From: a gamma proteobacterium HIMB30
Lineage (GTDB): Bacteria; Pseudomonadota; Gammaproteobacteria; Pseudomonadales; Litorivicinaceae
DNA length: 64,000 bases
Direction of reading: 5' to 3'
Assembly: GCA_000227525.2 (NCBI GenBank)
Contig: AGIG01000028.1
Location: 558,001 to 622,000 of the forward strand
Shown here: one piece after another, positions 1 through 10,015 of the stretch
Layout of the letters: every line of letters starts with the position of its first letter
Position numbering within the stretch: the stretch's first letter is position 1
The notes under the pieces: model-generated
The model's database searches: none
Told to the model about the DNA's origin: nothing
What the model saw: the letters and a program-made list of their open reading frames with translations, nothing else
Position numbers and translations under genes: made by a program

Positions 1-834
1 CTTGTTTCTCGTGGCGCGCTTGCCTACATCGAGATTTTTAGAAACGTTCCACTGCTCTTGCAGATTATGTTCTGGAACTTCGCAATCTTTTTGCCGTCAC
101 TTCCTGCGCCAAAAAATTCGATTGAAATGGGCTCCTTCTATTTAAACGCTCGCGGCTTCCATACACCGTTGCCAGTGGTCGACGATTCGACTGGATTTAC
201 GATATGGATCGCGATGTTGGTGATTCTCTGTGCTGGATTAGTTGTATTCGCGAGACGTGCAAAAGCACGATTCGAGGAGACTGGAGAGCAGTTACCAATC
301 GGGTGGATCTCTTTGGGTGTCATCTTCGGTGGCGGCTATCTTCTTTATTTGATCGCTGGATCACCGCTGGTATTCGACGAACCGGTATTGGGACGTTTCA
401 ATTTCAAAGGGGGCGGACAGCTTCCGCTACCGCTCTTCTCGTTGTGGTTTGCGCTCACGCTGTACACGGCAGCCTTCATTGCGGAAAACGTACGAGCTGG
501 TATTCAGGCGGTATCACAGGGTCAGAATGAAGCTGCGCATGCGCTCGGGCTGTCTCGTAAAGACACTGTGCGTCTTATCACGATTCCACAGGCACTTCGC
601 GTGATTATTCCGCCAACGATCAGCCAATACTTGAACCTGACAAAAAACTCATCCTTGGCGGTTGCGGTCGGATACGAGGAATTGGTTGCTGTTTGGGCGG
701 GGATTACCCTCAACCAGACTGGGCAAGCATTGGTCATTATTGGAATGACCGTTGCCGTGTATGAATGTTTGAGTTTGTTTACCTCTTTTGTACTGAACTG
801 GTACAACAAGCGAATTCAGTTGACGGAGCGATAA
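1..834 (+). CDS. aapQ: General amino-acid ABC transporter permease, AapQ/BztB type (5' end cut)
   Basis: The reading frame is open from base 1 to the stop at 832-834, so the start lies upstream of the window. The protein is an inner-membrane permease of the polar amino-acid uptake family. It carries the EAA loop that docks the ATPase (ENVRAGIQAVSQGQNEAAHA, then ALGL and IPQALR) and several hydrophobic segments. It has the extra periplasmic insertion between membrane segments that is typical of the Q subunit of Aap/Bzt systems. The next two genes are the matching M permease and P ATPase, spaced by one base each, so this is one operon. The binding-protein gene (J) is expected just upstream. Substrate range (broad L-amino acids) is inferred from the family. 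Confidence 0.9.
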   Translation, partial: LVSRGALAYIEIFRNVPLLLQIMFWNFAIFLPSLPAPKNSIEMGSFYLNARGFHTPLPVVDDSTGFTIWIAMLVILCAGLVVFARRAKARFEETGEQLPIGWISLGVIFGGGYLLYLIAGSPLVFDEPVLGRFNFKGGGQLPLPLFSLWFALTLYTAAFIAENVRAGIQAVSQGQNEAAHALGLSRKDTVRLITIPQALRVIIPPTISQYLNLTKNSSLAVAVGYEELVAVWAGITLNQTGQALVIIGMTVAVYECLSLFTSFVLNWYNKRIQLTER

Positions 835-835
835 C

Positions 836-1957
836 ATGGCTGATGTAAAAACCTTTGTTCCTGCTCCTGACCGTGCCCCACCAAGTAATGCCGTTGGTGC
901 GTTTGCTTGGGTCCGTGACAACTTGTTTGGCTCGATCGGCAGTTCCGTTGCGACCTTATTGTTCTTTTATTTGTTCTTTAGTTACGTTCCGCCGTTCGTC
1001 GAATGGGCATTGATTAACGCAAACTGGACGGGCACTGATCGATCCGTTTGTGAAGCCAATACCGCTGGAGCCTGCTGGACGTTTATAAACGTGCGTTTTG
1101 AGCAGATTCTGTTTGGATTATATTTCGCCTCGAATCCGGATGAAATCTGGCGACCAACGTTGATATTCATCGTATTTTTTGCCTTATTGATCCCCCTGCT
1201 TTTTGAGAAAACACCCGGTAAGAAGTGGCTGGTGATCGGGATTTTGGGTGTGTTTCCTGTGTTGTTTTACTTCATCGTCTATGGTGGATATTTCGGGATT
1301 TCGCAGTCGAATACCACACAGTGGGGTGGATTCTTACTGACCTTTGCGCTCGCCTTTGTTGGGATTTTATTAGCATTACCAATCGGCATTTTGCTGGCTT
1401 TAGGGCGGCGGTCTGAGATGCCTGTGATCCGATCGATTTGTGTCGTTTACATTGAGTTCTGGCGCGGAACACCGCTGATCACGATTTTGTTTATGGCATC
1501 AGTCATGTTGCCGCTGTTTTTCCCGGCTGGAGTGGAATTCGATAAGGTGGTCCGAGCGATGATCGGGATCACGATGTTCCAATCTGCCTATACAGCGGAA
1601 GCTGTACGTGGCGGTTTGGCTGCAATTCCAAAAGGGCAGGCGGAAGCCGCGATGGCCCTTGGACTGGGATACTGGCGGCGGACAGTCTTTATTACTTTGC
1701 CGCAGGCGTTAAAAATTTCGATTCCATCGATTGTGAATACATTCATTGCGTTGTTCAAAGATACATCGCTCGTATCCATTATTGGTTTATTGGATCTTTT
1801 GAATATGGCGCAGACCGCGTCACGTTCCATGGAATGGAAAGGTTATGATATCGAAGCCTACTTGTTTGCCGGATTTATTTATTGGGCATTTTGTTATGGC
1901 ATGTCTCGATATAGTCAGAATTTAGAGCGCAAACTCGATACCAATCGGAGAAATTAA
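836..1957 (+). CDS. aapM: General amino-acid ABC transporter permease, AapM/BztC type
   Basis: 373 residues; second inner-membrane subunit of the transporter begun by the preceding gene. ATG 836 follows GGAG at about 825 and starts one base after the upstream stop. The N-terminal half has hydrophobic segments and a two-cysteine periplasmic stretch ([10 protein letters not shown]). The C-terminal half holds the permease fold with an EAA loop ([20 protein letters not shown], then LPQALK). The length and the long N-terminal extension are typical of the M/BztC subunit rather than a plain HisM-type permease. It should pair with AapQ as a heterodimer energised by the ATPase encoded next. Confidence 0.92.
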   Translation: MADVKTFVPAPDRAPPSNAVGAFAWVRDNLFGSIGSSVATLLFFYLFFSYVPPFVEWALINANWTGTDRSVCEANTAGACWTFINVRFEQILFGLYFASNPDEIWRPTLIFIVFFALLIPLLFEKTPGKKWLVIGILGVFPVLFYFIVYGGYFGISQSNTTQWGGFLLTFALAFVGILLALPIGILLALGRRSEMPVIRSICVVYIEFWRGTPLITILFMASVMLPLFFPAGVEFDKVVRAMIGITMFQSAYTAEAVRGGLAAIPKGQAEAAMALGLGYWRRTVFITLPQALKISIPSIVNTFIALFKDTSLVSIIGLLDLLNMAQTASRSMEWKGYDIEAYLFAGFIYWAFCYGMSRYSQNLERKLDTNRRN

Positions 1958-1958
1958 T

Positions 1959-2732
1959 ATGACCACAGAAACGCACATGGCGTCTGCTGAGCTGGGTGAC
2001 ACAATCATCAAGATTGATCGGCTGAATAAGTGGTATGGACAGTTTCATGTCTTGAAAGATATTGATCTCGATGTGAAGCGGGGTGAGCGAATCGTGATTT
2101 GTGGGCCATCAGGATCCGGCAAGTCGACCTTGATTCGGTGTATTAACCGGTTGGAGACTCACCAGGAAGGGTCGATTATCGTTGATGGGATTGAGCTAAC
2201 CGAAGATACCAAGCACATTAACGATGTTCGTCGCGAAGTCGGCATGGTGTTTCAGCACTTCAATCTGTTCCCGCATTTGACAGTATTGGAAAACTGCACG
2301 CTTGCGCCAATCTGGGTGCGTAAAACGCCGAAGCGTGAAGCTGAAGAAACGGCAATGCGTTATCTGGAGCGCGTGAAGATTCCAGAGCAGGCCAATAAAT
2401 ACCCAGGCCAGTTATCTGGTGGACAGCAGCAGCGTGTCGCGATTGCGCGTTCACTTTGCATGAACCCGCGGGTGATGTTGTTTGATGAGCCAACATCAGC
2501 GCTGGATCCTGAGATGATCGCTGAAGTACTTGACGTGATGGTCGGTCTCGCCGAAGACGGCATGACCATGTTATGTGTTACCCATGAAATGGGCTTCGCT
2601 CGTAAGGTCGCGAACCGCGTGATCTTTATGGATGGTGGTCAGATTGTCGAACAAAACGAGCCTGAAGAGTTCTTTAATAATCCTCAAAACGACCGGACGC
2701 AGTTGTTCCTTTCACAAATCTTGCAACACTAA
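1959..2732 (+). CDS. aapP: Amino-acid ABC transporter ATP-binding protein, AapP/BztD type
   Basis: 257-residue cytoplasmic ATPase that drives amino-acid import. Visible motifs are Walker A GPSGSGKS, the ABC signature LSGGQQQR, Walker [13 protein letters not shown] and the switch histidine in CVTHEMGFA. Length is normal for the GlnQ/HisP family. ATG 1959 follows the aapM stop by one base, with GGAG upstream. It is the last gene of the operon. The 75 bp after it contain a hairpin before hflK. Confidence 0.95.
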   Translation: MTTETHMASAELGDTIIKIDRLNKWYGQFHVLKDIDLDVKRGERIVICGPSGSGKSTLIRCINRLETHQEGSIIVDGIELTEDTKHINDVRREVGMVFQHFNLFPHLTVLENCTLAPIWVRKTPKREAEETAMRYLERVKIPEQANKYPGQLSGGQQQRVAIARSLCMNPRVMLFDEPTSALDPEMIAEVLDVMVGLAEDGMTMLCVTHEMGFARKVANRVIFMDGGQIVEQNEPEEFFNNPQNDRTQLFLSQILQH

Positions 2733-2753
2733 ACACCGAACGGTGGAAAACCC

Positions 2754-2783
2754 GATCACTGCCCCTATGATAGTGCAGTGATC
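2754..2783 (+). terminator. Hairpin between aapP and hflK, possible weak terminator
   Basis: A perfect 9-bp inverted repeat GATCACTGC/GCAGTGATC with a 12-base loop, followed by the AT-rich stretch AATTTATTT rather than a T run. Its place between two unrelated operons fits termination of the aap transcript. The missing U tract makes it weak or factor-assisted. Confidence 0.4.
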
Positions 2784-2807
2784 AATTTATTTGGCTAAGG
2801 AGTCTCC

Positions 2808-4019
2808 ATGGCTTGGAATGAGCCCGGAAATAATGGCCGTGACCCGTGGGGTGGCGGTAATCGAAATGATCAGGGTCCACCTGATCTCGACGAAGTTGTA
2901 AAGAAGCTTCAACAAGGCCTCAACGGCCTGTTTGGCAAGTCTGGTGGTGGATCTGGTGGAGGATCCGACTCTGGCGATGGTCCGGGCTTTGATTTTTCCG
3001 GGAAGGTCGTCGGTGTGTTCGCAGTCATTGCACTCATCGCATATGGTGCACTTGGTCTTTACAAAGTGGACGAACAGGAACGAGCCGTCGTGCTCCGCTT
3101 CGGACAGTTCTTGGAAACCAAGACGCCAGGTCTTCGGTGGAATGCGCCGATCATTGACGAAGTGAACAAAGTGAACGTCACGCGTGTTCGGACACATACC
3201 TCACAGGGTGTGATGTTGACTGAGGATGAAAACGTGGTTGACGTGACGCTAGCGGTTCAATATGTCATCTCTAACCCACGTGATTTCTTATTAAACGTCC
3301 GAGAGCCTGAAGTCACGCTGACGCATGCGACCGATTCTGCAATTCGTCACGTGGTTGGTTCATCGGAAATGACGGCGGTTATTTCTGAGGGTCGTGAAGC
3401 CCTTGGTGGCGAGGTTCAAGGGCGCCTTCAGGAGTATCTTGAAAACTACGTCGCTGGGCTCCGAGTGGTCAAAGTGAACCTTGAAAACAGCCAGCCGCCC
3501 AGTCAGGTGCAGGCGGCATTCGATGACGTGATCAAGGCTCGAGAAGACGAGCAGCGTCTTAAGAACCAAGCCGAAGCGTATTCGAACGGTGTGATCCCGG
3601 AGGCTCGTGGTCGTGCCCAGCGTGTGCTTGAAGAAGCGAACGCATATCGCGAACAGGTTGTTGCACAAGCGCAGGGTGAAGCTGACCGCTTCCTGAAGCT
3701 ACTGGCTGAATACCGGAAGGCCCCAGAGGTGACACGTCAGCGTCTCTACATTGACGCAGTTCAAGAGGTGATGCAGCGTTCTTCAAAAGTGATGGTCGAC
3801 GTCGATTCCGGGTCGAACATCATGTATTTACCATTGGATCGGATTGCGAGTCAGGCGGCACCATCCATTGCCAATCAAAATCGAAGCTCGTCGGTATCGA
3901 CTGTTCAGCAGGCAACCGCCGGTATGACACCGGGTGACATTCGGAGTTTGACCGATCAGGTCATTCAGGAACTTCGTTCACGTCAAACCGACGATTCACA
4001 GAGAGGGAGTATCCGATAA
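2808..4019 (+). CDS. hflK: HflK, SPFH/prohibitin protein of the FtsH-modulating HflKC complex
   Basis: 403 residues. The N-terminus is glycine-rich (WGGGNRN, then GGGSGGGSDSG), followed by one membrane segment at about residues 67-85 and then the SPFH domain starting YKVDEQERAVVLRFG. The long C-terminal helical region is rich in E/R/A/Q, as in the family. With HflC it forms a large periplasm-facing cage around the FtsH protease and limits access of membrane substrates. ATG 2808 has AAGGAG at 2797. Its stop overlaps the hflC start (TAATG), which indicates translational coupling. Confidence 0.95.
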   Translation: MAWNEPGNNGRDPWGGGNRNDQGPPDLDEVVKKLQQGLNGLFGKSGGGSGGGSDSGDGPGFDFSGKVVGVFAVIALIAYGALGLYKVDEQERAVVLRFGQFLETKTPGLRWNAPIIDEVNKVNVTRVRTHTSQGVMLTEDENVVDVTLAVQYVISNPRDFLLNVREPEVTLTHATDSAIRHVVGSSEMTAVISEGREALGGEVQGRLQEYLENYVAGLRVVKVNLENSQPPSQVQAAFDDVIKAREDEQRLKNQAEAYSNGVIPEARGRAQRVLEEANAYREQVVAQAQGEADRFLKLLAEYRKAPEVTRQRLYIDAVQEVMQRSSKVMVDVDSGSNIMYLPLDRIASQAAPSIANQNRSSSVSTVQQATAGMTPGDIRSLTDQVIQELRSRQTDDSQRGSIR

Positions 4020-4891
4020 TGTCAGGACGTCAAATGAGCATTCTGATTGGATTGGTAGTCCTGGTGGCTATCGTGTCCAACGCACTCTACGTAGTCAACG
4101 AGCGCGAACGTGCTGTGCTTCTGAAGTTTGGTGAGGTTGTGTCAACTGATATCGAGCCTGGACTGCATTTTAAAATTCCAATTGTTAACGACGTACGCCG
4201 CTTCGAGTCGCGTTTGATTACATTGGATTCGAGTCCGCAGCGGTATCTGACTGCTGAGAAAAAAGCACTGATCGTGGATTCTTTTGTGAAGTGGCAGGTT
4301 GCTGACGCAGGGAAGTACTACACCGCAACAGGTGGTGATGAGTTTTCAGCGAACAGCCTGCTTGCCTCGCGGGTGGATAACGGACTGCGTAACAAATTCG
4401 GTGAGCGGACGGTCTACGAGGTTGTGTCTGGCGAACGTGATGCGTTAATGGCGGAAATCACTGAAGAGTTGGACGGCATCGCACTCAATGAGCTTGGGAT
4501 TCACGTACTCGATGTTCGCGTGAAAGGAATTGACCTCCCTCCAGAGGTGTCAAACGCGGTTTACACTCGGATGAGTACCGAGCGTGAGCGTGAAGCACGT
4601 GATCATCGGTCGCGAGGACGTGAGCTCGCTGAAGGGATCGAAGCCGATGCTGATCGACAAAAGACAGTGATCGAAGCGAACGCGTATCGTGAAGCTGAAC
4701 AGATTCGAGGTGAAGGTGACGCAATCGCTGCCGAGATTTATGCGAATGCCTTTAACCAAGACCAAGAGTTTTACGCATTCTATCGTTCGATCTCTGCGTA
4801 CAAGAGTTCGTTTTCCGGTAAAGAAGATCTGCTGGTCATAGATCCTGAGTCAGACTTTTTCCGCTACCTGAAAAACCCAACCGGGAAGTAA
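4019..4891 (+). CDS. hflC: HflC, partner of HflK
   Basis: 290 residues with an N-terminal membrane anchor (about residues 6-25) followed by an SPFH domain beginning YVVNERERAVLLKFGE and a helical C-terminal part with the conserved stretch VIEANAYREAEQIRGEGDA. Length matches the family. It starts inside the hflK stop. In many gammaproteobacteria hisZ-purA or nsrR-rnr follow hflC; here psd and rsgA, on the other strand, lie between hflC and rnr. Confidence 0.95.
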   Translation: MSGRQMSILIGLVVLVAIVSNALYVVNERERAVLLKFGEVVSTDIEPGLHFKIPIVNDVRRFESRLITLDSSPQRYLTAEKKALIVDSFVKWQVADAGKYYTATGGDEFSANSLLASRVDNGLRNKFGERTVYEVVSGERDALMAEITEELDGIALNELGIHVLDVRVKGIDLPPEVSNAVYTRMSTEREREARDHRSRGRELAEGIEADADRQKTVIEANAYREAEQIRGEGDAIAAEIYANAFNQDQEFYAFYRSISAYKSSFSGKEDLLVIDPESDFFRYLKNPTGK

Positions 4892-4899
4892 GAATCGCC

Positions 4900-4925
4900 C
4901 TTGGGTAGCGTCAAGGCTGCCCAAG
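4900..4925. terminator. Hairpin between convergent hflC and psd
   Basis: CTTGGGTAGC and GCTGCCCAAG pair as a 10-bp stem with one G-T wobble and a 6-base loop. It covers the hflC/psd junction and the last psd codons. No clear T run follows on either strand, so it is at best a bidirectional or factor-assisted terminator. Confidence 0.35.
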
Positions 4926-5759
4926 TGATTCGCCCATCCTGACAGCTTGCCCATTCGTCATCTCTTCATGAAATCCCTTCATTGAATTCGGGATCACAGT
5001 GATCACCGTCGATCCATATTGGAATCGTCCGACTTCATCGCCTTGGATAAATTTATGATGCGCACCGCGGTGGTAGTTCCATTCCGTTATCCTTTGGCCT
5101 GGCGGGGTAATTAAACCGGCAAACGGCGTTTCCACTGACGCAACAAGCATCGCACCGACGAGAACCATCGAAAATGGGCCATGCGCGCTTTTGAAATGCA
5201 TGATCACACGCTCATTTCGAGCAAAAACAGCCGGGATCGCGGTTGTCGTGGATTCATTGACAGAGAATAAGCGACCGGGAACGTGCACCATATGCTTCAG
5301 TTCTGCATCCATTGGACAATGGACGCGATGGTAATCTTTGGGTGACAGATAGACAGTGAGATAATGACCGTCCTGGTAGGTTTTGTTGTATTCCTCGCTG
5401 CCAAATAGCTCAGCCAATGAAAAATGGTGTCCTTTTGCGGTGAGTCGGGTGTCTTCCGATAACTGTCCGCCGCTGAGCACAGTTCCATCCGCCGGTGAGG
5501 CGATATGTTCTTTTCCGGCAAGCGGTCGGATACCGTCTTTGAGTGCCCGAGTGAAGAATGCATTGAAATGTGGGTAGGCGTCGAGTGCAGGTTCGGCAAC
5601 CTCATCCATTTGAATATCAAAGCGTTGAATGAATTGCTGGATCAGAAAATTTTTGACCTTGCGGTTTTCACAGAACGCCAATCGCCCAACGGCCCGTGAG
5701 AGAAAATGTCCGGGTAGGCCATATTGGATCAGCGTATTGACGTTTTGCATGAGATTCAC
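4911..5759 (-). CDS. psd: Phosphatidylserine decarboxylase proenzyme
   Basis: 282 residues. It converts phosphatidylserine to phosphatidylethanolamine at the inner membrane. The self-cleavage site is visible as YGST at about residues 248-251; the serine becomes the pyruvoyl group of the alpha chain. Other family landmarks are SPADGTV near residue 89 with the conserved Asp, and YHRVHCP near 144 with the conserved His. Length is normal for the short bacterial type I enzyme. The start overlaps the rsgA stop (ATGA), so the two are co-transcribed, the rsgA-psd order common in gammaproteobacteria. Confidence 0.95.
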   Translation of the reverse strand: MNLMQNVNTLIQYGLPGHFLSRAVGRLAFCENRKVKNFLIQQFIQRFDIQMDEVAEPALDAYPHFNAFFTRALKDGIRPLAGKEHIASPADGTVLSGGQLSEDTRLTAKGHHFSLAELFGSEEYNKTYQDGHYLTVYLSPKDYHRVHCPMDAELKHMVHVPGRLFSVNESTTTAIPAVFARNERVIMHFKSAHGPFSMVLVGAMLVASVETPFAGLITPPGQRITEWNYHRGAHHKFIQGDEVGRFQYGSTVITVIPNSMKGFHEEMTNGQAVRMGESLGQP

Positions 5760-6796
5760 GCGTTTCCTCCACTGAGGGTGTCTAAAATTCGATGAAAGGA
5801 TTCGAGTCGTCGTTTGGACAGTTTGCCTTTTTGAACAGCATCAGTCACAGCACAACCCGGTTCCTGACGGTGTCTGCAATCTCTAAATCGACAGTGATCG
5901 GAAAATTCTCGGATGTCTATAAAACCCTGCTCGACATCAGTGCGTGAAATCTGTTCGAGGCCAAAATCGCGAATTCCGGGTGAATCAATAATGGACCCAC
6001 CTTGTGCGTATGCGTAAAAACGGGCGGTTGAGGTCGTGTGTCGGCCGAGTCGAGTTTGTTGATGGAGGTGGCCAACCCGAATTTGCTCGTTGGGCAGCAG
6101 TGCTTGCACCAAGCTCGATTTACCGACACCGGACTGGCCGATGAAGACTGAACTTTTATCAATGAGGTGTTCTGACAATGCATCGAGACCACCGGCCTCT
6201 CTGGTGGTTGCCTCAACGACTGTGTATCCGATGACCTCATAGAGATTTTTAATTGCAGCCAAGAAGTTACGATTGACCTCTGAGTCCTGTAGCAAGTCAA
6301 CTTTGTTAATCACAATCAACGGCGGTATCCCAGCCACTTCGGTGGCCACCAGATAGCGATCCAGGAGCTCGGGTTGTGGTGCAGGCTCAAGTGCAGTGAC
6401 GATCACCAGTTGATCAATATTTGCGGCCATTGCTTTGATGACACCGCGAGAGTCCGGTCGTTCGAGTACATTGCGTCTTGGCTCGCAAGCAATCACGATT
6501 CCGGCATCATCAGTCGTTTGGAAAACCACTTGATCGCCTGTCACCAATGCGGCGAGGTTTGCGCGCAGATGACAGTGGACAGGGTCAGCAGTGGGCTGGC
6601 CTTGTGTGTCTACAGCCACCACTTCAACTTGTTTACCAAAGCGCGCCACGATACGACCAGCTTGTTCTTGGCCAAGCCCTCCGGCCTCGAGAAGTTCTTC
6701 GACCTGCGCTTTGTGGCGCGATGCTCGGTCAAGACGCTCTTTTTGGATTTTTTCGATGCGCCACGCCTGCTGACGCGTGAGTTTCCGTTTGCTCAT
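5756..6796 (-). CDS. rsgA: Ribosome small-subunit biogenesis GTPase RsgA
   Basis: 346 residues. This is a circularly permuted GTPase: the G4 motif NKVD (about 164-167) comes before the G1 P-loop GQSGVGKSS (about 220-228). An OB-fold region precedes the GTPase domain, and a C-terminal zinc knuckle (HCRFRDCRHRQEPGC) follows. It acts late in 30S assembly near the decoding centre. The basic N-terminus MSKRKLTRQQAWRIEKIQ is typical of gammaproteobacterial forms. It is divergent from rnr across about 70 bp that must hold both promoters. Confidence 0.95.
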   Translation of the reverse strand: MSKRKLTRQQAWRIEKIQKERLDRASRHKAQVEELLEAGGLGQEQAGRIVARFGKQVEVVAVDTQGQPTADPVHCHLRANLAALVTGDQVVFQTTDDAGIVIACEPRRNVLERPDSRGVIKAMAANIDQLVIVTALEPAPQPELLDRYLVATEVAGIPPLIVINKVDLLQDSEVNRNFLAAIKNLYEVIGYTVVEATTREAGGLDALSEHLIDKSSVFIGQSGVGKSSLVQALLPNEQIRVGHLHQQTRLGRHTTSTARFYAYAQGGSIIDSPGIRDFGLEQISRTDVEQGFIDIREFSDHCRFRDCRHRQEPGCAVTDAVQKGKLSKRRLESFHRILDTLSGGNA

Positions 6797-6866
6797 GTTA
6801 TTTCAAAGCGATGCGTGACTTCCGTTAGATCGAACCTCATTATTACAGGCATTGAAAGGAGAAACT

Positions 6867-9209
6867 ATGTCTGATCCCTATGGAGATGCTGAAGCATCCC
6901 GTTATGACAACCCTGTGGCCTCAAGGAAGTGGCTTTTGGAATTGCTCGAAGAGGCCGGTCGGCCTCTTGATTACGAAGAGATGGCGTCGCTGACTCAGAC
7001 CACTGAGTCGAATCGCGAGGGTTTGTTTGCCCGGTTGTCAGCGATGTGTCGTGACGGTCAGATCATTACAGATCGGATTGGACGTTATGTGTTGGTGGAT
7101 CGCGCGGGATTGGTTTCTGGCCGCGTCAGTGCGCATCGCGATGGGTTTGGATTTTTTGAGCCAGATGACGATGGGGATACACTCTATTTGCATGATCGGC
7201 AGATGCGAAAAGTATTTCATGGCGATCGTGTACTGGTTGCCGTGATGCCACCATCCAGACACTCAAAAAGTAAGCGTGAAGCCCGGATCGTTGAGGTACT
7301 CGAGCGAACGCATCAACGCCTGATCGGGCGACTGAGAGAGCAAGCAGGGGTGAAATTCGTTACACCTGAGGATGATCGGTTTCTACACGAGATTTTGATT
7401 CCAGACGATCAATTGCATGGCGCTCAGTTTGGTCAATTTGTGGTTGTTCAGCTCGATACATTTCCTGAATCAAATCGCCAACCCGTTGGGCATGTGGTCG
7501 ATGTCGTCGGCGCAGCCTCTGATCCAGGGATTGAGGTTCAGGTTGCTGTCCGAACGCATGATTTGCCATATGAGTTTTCTGAGAAAGCGATTGATCAGGC
7601 ACGCGCGTTTGGCGAGTCCATCGATCCAGCAATCGCTGATACGCGAATGGACTTAAGAGATTGTCCATTCGTTACGATTGATGGCGAGGATGCACGCGAT
7701 TTTGATGACGCAGTCTATGCCGCACCACGGGGTAAGAATGGATGGACGCTTTGGGTGGCGATTGCGGATGTTGCAAATTATGTCACTGAGAATTCACCAC
7801 TCGATCAAACAGCGATTGAGCGTGGAACGTCTGTCTACTTTCCAAGTGAAGTGATTCCGATGCTACCCGAGACCTTGTCGAATGGACTGTGTTCTCTGAA
7901 TCCGCATGTCGATCGGCTGGCTCTGGCGGTCTGTTTAGAGATCGCCTCGACAGGTCGTGTGACAAGCTATCGATTCCATGAAGTCGTTTTCCAGTCGCAG
8001 CAACGGCTCACTTATCAACAAGTCCAAGATACGTTGGATGCAGTTGAGGCAGATCATCAATCGCCAGCTGCTCTAAGGACGGCTATCGTCGACTCAGGCT
8101 ATTTCAATACCAATGCGGTGGCGGAAAATGTGGCTGATTTGTTTTCGCTGTATCGAGTGCTGCGTGCAGCACGCGACGATCGCGGTGCTTTGGATTTCGA
8201 TTCAGTGGAGCCGAAATTTAGTTTCGATGACAAAGGTAAGATCAGCGGGGTTGTCCCACATCAACGCCTTGAGGCACATAAACTCATTGAGGAATGTATG
8301 TTGGCGGCCAATGTCGCTGCTGCTCGCTGTTTGAAAAAGTTTAAGTTGCCAACGTTGTATCGGATTCATGAAGGTCCGAGTGATGAGCGGTTAGCAGCCC
8401 TTCGGCAATTCTTGGGCTCGATGGCGCTGGGTTTAGGTGGTGGCGAGAAGCCAGAGCCATCTGATTACCAGGCGTTACTCGATCAAGCGCAAGCACGCCC
8501 AGACTTTCCTCTGATTCAGGCAATGATCTTACGTTCCATGCAACAAGCGAAATATGCCCCCGACCCAGACATTGGGCATTTTGGGTTGTCGTATGATCAT
8601 TACACGCACTTCACGTCTCCAATTCGTCGATATCCCGATTTAACAGTGCATCGACTCTTGAAGCGGATTGTGCAAACAGGTGCTCAAGATGATCCTGTGA
8701 GGCTCGTGAGAGATCACTTGCCAGACATGGAGCGGATGGTCGGGTTAGGAGAGCATTGCTCGATGACGGAGCGTCGTGCAGATGAAGCCAGTCGCGATGT
8801 CGGACAATGGCTGAAATGCCAATTCATGCGTGAAAAACTCGGCGAAGAGTATCAGGGTACGATCACCGGGGTGGCAGGGTTTGGTCTCTTTATTCTACTC
8901 GATGAACTCTTTGTTGAAGGGATGGTTCATGTGACCCAGTTGCCCCCTGATTATTGGGTGTTCAGCGAGCAACAGCACACCTTGACTGGTGAGCGGACTC
9001 ATCAAGTCTTCCGTTTGGCTGATTCAGTCCGAGTGACAGTGGCTCGCGTGGATTTAGATGCGCGTCGAATTGATTTTGCATTGGCAGGAAACGGTCCGAC
9101 TGGACGACCACGCCGAGCCAGCGTTCGGTCCCGATTGAAAGAAGGTAACATTCCCGGAAAGGGTCAATCGAGAGATTGGTCGAAAAAATCAGGGAAAAGA
9201 CGGCGATGA
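6867..9209 (+). CDS. rnr: Ribonuclease R
   Basis: 780 residues; processive 3'-5' exoribonuclease of the RNB family that degrades structured RNA. The N-terminal part holds a winged-helix-like region and cold-shock domains. The catalytic RNB motif VTIDGEDARDFDDAV carries the metal-binding aspartates. An S1 domain (YQGTITGVAGFGLFILLDEL) precedes a basic tail rich in R/K, as usual. I place the start at ATG 6867 because AAGGAG at 6856 is ideally spaced; an in-frame TTG at 6852 is less likely. rlmB follows with a 3-base overlap. Confidence 0.95.
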   Translation: MSDPYGDAEASRYDNPVASRKWLLELLEEAGRPLDYEEMASLTQTTESNREGLFARLSAMCRDGQIITDRIGRYVLVDRAGLVSGRVSAHRDGFGFFEPDDDGDTLYLHDRQMRKVFHGDRVLVAVMPPSRHSKSKREARIVEVLERTHQRLIGRLREQAGVKFVTPEDDRFLHEILIPDDQLHGAQFGQFVVVQLDTFPESNRQPVGHVVDVVGAASDPGIEVQVAVRTHDLPYEFSEKAIDQARAFGESIDPAIADTRMDLRDCPFVTIDGEDARDFDDAVYAAPRGKNGWTLWVAIADVANYVTENSPLDQTAIERGTSVYFPSEVIPMLPETLSNGLCSLNPHVDRLALAVCLEIASTGRVTSYRFHEVVFQSQQRLTYQQVQDTLDAVEADHQSPAALRTAIVDSGYFNTNAVAENVADLFSLYRVLRAARDDRGALDFDSVEPKFSFDDKGKISGVVPHQRLEAHKLIEECMLAANVAAARCLKKFKLPTLYRIHEGPSDERLAALRQFLGSMALGLGGGEKPEPSDYQALLDQAQARPDFPLIQAMILRSMQQAKYAPDPDIGHFGLSYDHYTHFTSPIRRYPDLTVHRLLKRIVQTGAQDDPVRLVRDHLPDMERMVGLGEHCSMTERRADEASRDVGQWLKCQFMREKLGEEYQGTITGVAGFGLFILLDELFVEGMVHVTQLPPDYWVFSEQQHTLTGERTHQVFRLADSVRVTVARVDLDARRIDFALAGNGPTGRPRRASVRSRLKEGNIPGKGQSRDWSKKSGKRRR

Positions 9210-10015
9210 GTCAGCACAGGCGACGCCAATCAAAAAAGCAAGATGCCCCCGGACAGGTTGCAATCGTGGGAATCCATCCGGTGCGCGTGGTACTTGGTCA
9301 AGCGCGTGTTTCTGAAGTATGGATTCGAGAGGGCGCGAGAGAACATCGCTTGAGGGATTTAACGATGATCGCCAAATCACAAGGTGTTCATGTGATTGAC
9401 GTCTCATCGCGTGATTTTGACGATGCGGTCTCTGCCGATATGAATCATCAAGGAGTGATGGCATTCACGAAGCCTCGGGACATGGAGCCTGAAAATGCAC
9501 TACCGGTTCTACTCGATGGGATCGAAAACCCATTGGTTTTGGTTCTGGACGGTGTCACCGATCCACATAATTTTGGCGCCTGTTTGCGTTCAGCTGAAGC
9601 CTTCGGAGCCGCTTGTGTGGTTGTACCGAAGGATAATGCGGCACCCTTGAATCAGGTTGCACGGAAAACCTCATCGGGAGCCAGTGAGCTGATTCCTGTG
9701 GTTAAAGTCACCAATCTTGCGCGGTGCTTGCGTGGACTTCAGCAAGATGGATTTTGGGTCGTGGGTGCTGCTGGTGAATCCACTGCGGGCCTCGAGCAGG
9801 CATCACACAATGGGCCACTGGCGTTAGTCATGGGATCTGAAGGTGCAGGCCTTAGGCGTCTGACACGCGAGGTGTGCGATGCGCTGGTAGCGATTCCGAT
9901 GAGCGGTCATATTGAGAGTTTGAATGTGAGCGTTGCAACCGGCGTGTTGCTTTATGATTTACAAAGTCGACGTGGTGCACTGGACGCATCACGTGCTTAT
10001 GAGGAGCGAGTGTAA
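9206..10015 (+). CDS. rlmB: 23S rRNA (guanosine-2'-O-)-methyltransferase RlmB
   Basis: 269 residues. SpoU-family enzyme that methylates G2251 of 23S rRNA. The N-terminal substrate-binding region is followed by the knotted SPOUT domain with its motifs: [20 protein letters not shown] (motif 1), [13 protein letters not shown] (motif 2) and [20 protein letters not shown] (motif 3). ATG 9206 overlaps the rnr stop; an upstream in-frame TTG at 9176 would lie inside rnr and has no advantage. The rnr-rlmB pairing is standard in this class. Confidence 0.94.
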   Translation: MSQHRRRQSKKQDAPGQVAIVGIHPVRVVLGQARVSEVWIREGAREHRLRDLTMIAKSQGVHVIDVSSRDFDDAVSADMNHQGVMAFTKPRDMEPENALPVLLDGIENPLVLVLDGVTDPHNFGACLRSAEAFGAACVVVPKDNAAPLNQVARKTSSGASELIPVVKVTNLARCLRGLQQDGFWVVGAAGESTAGLEQASHNGPLALVMGSEGAGLRRLTREVCDALVAIPMSGHIESLNVSVATGVLLYDLQSRRGALDASRAYEERV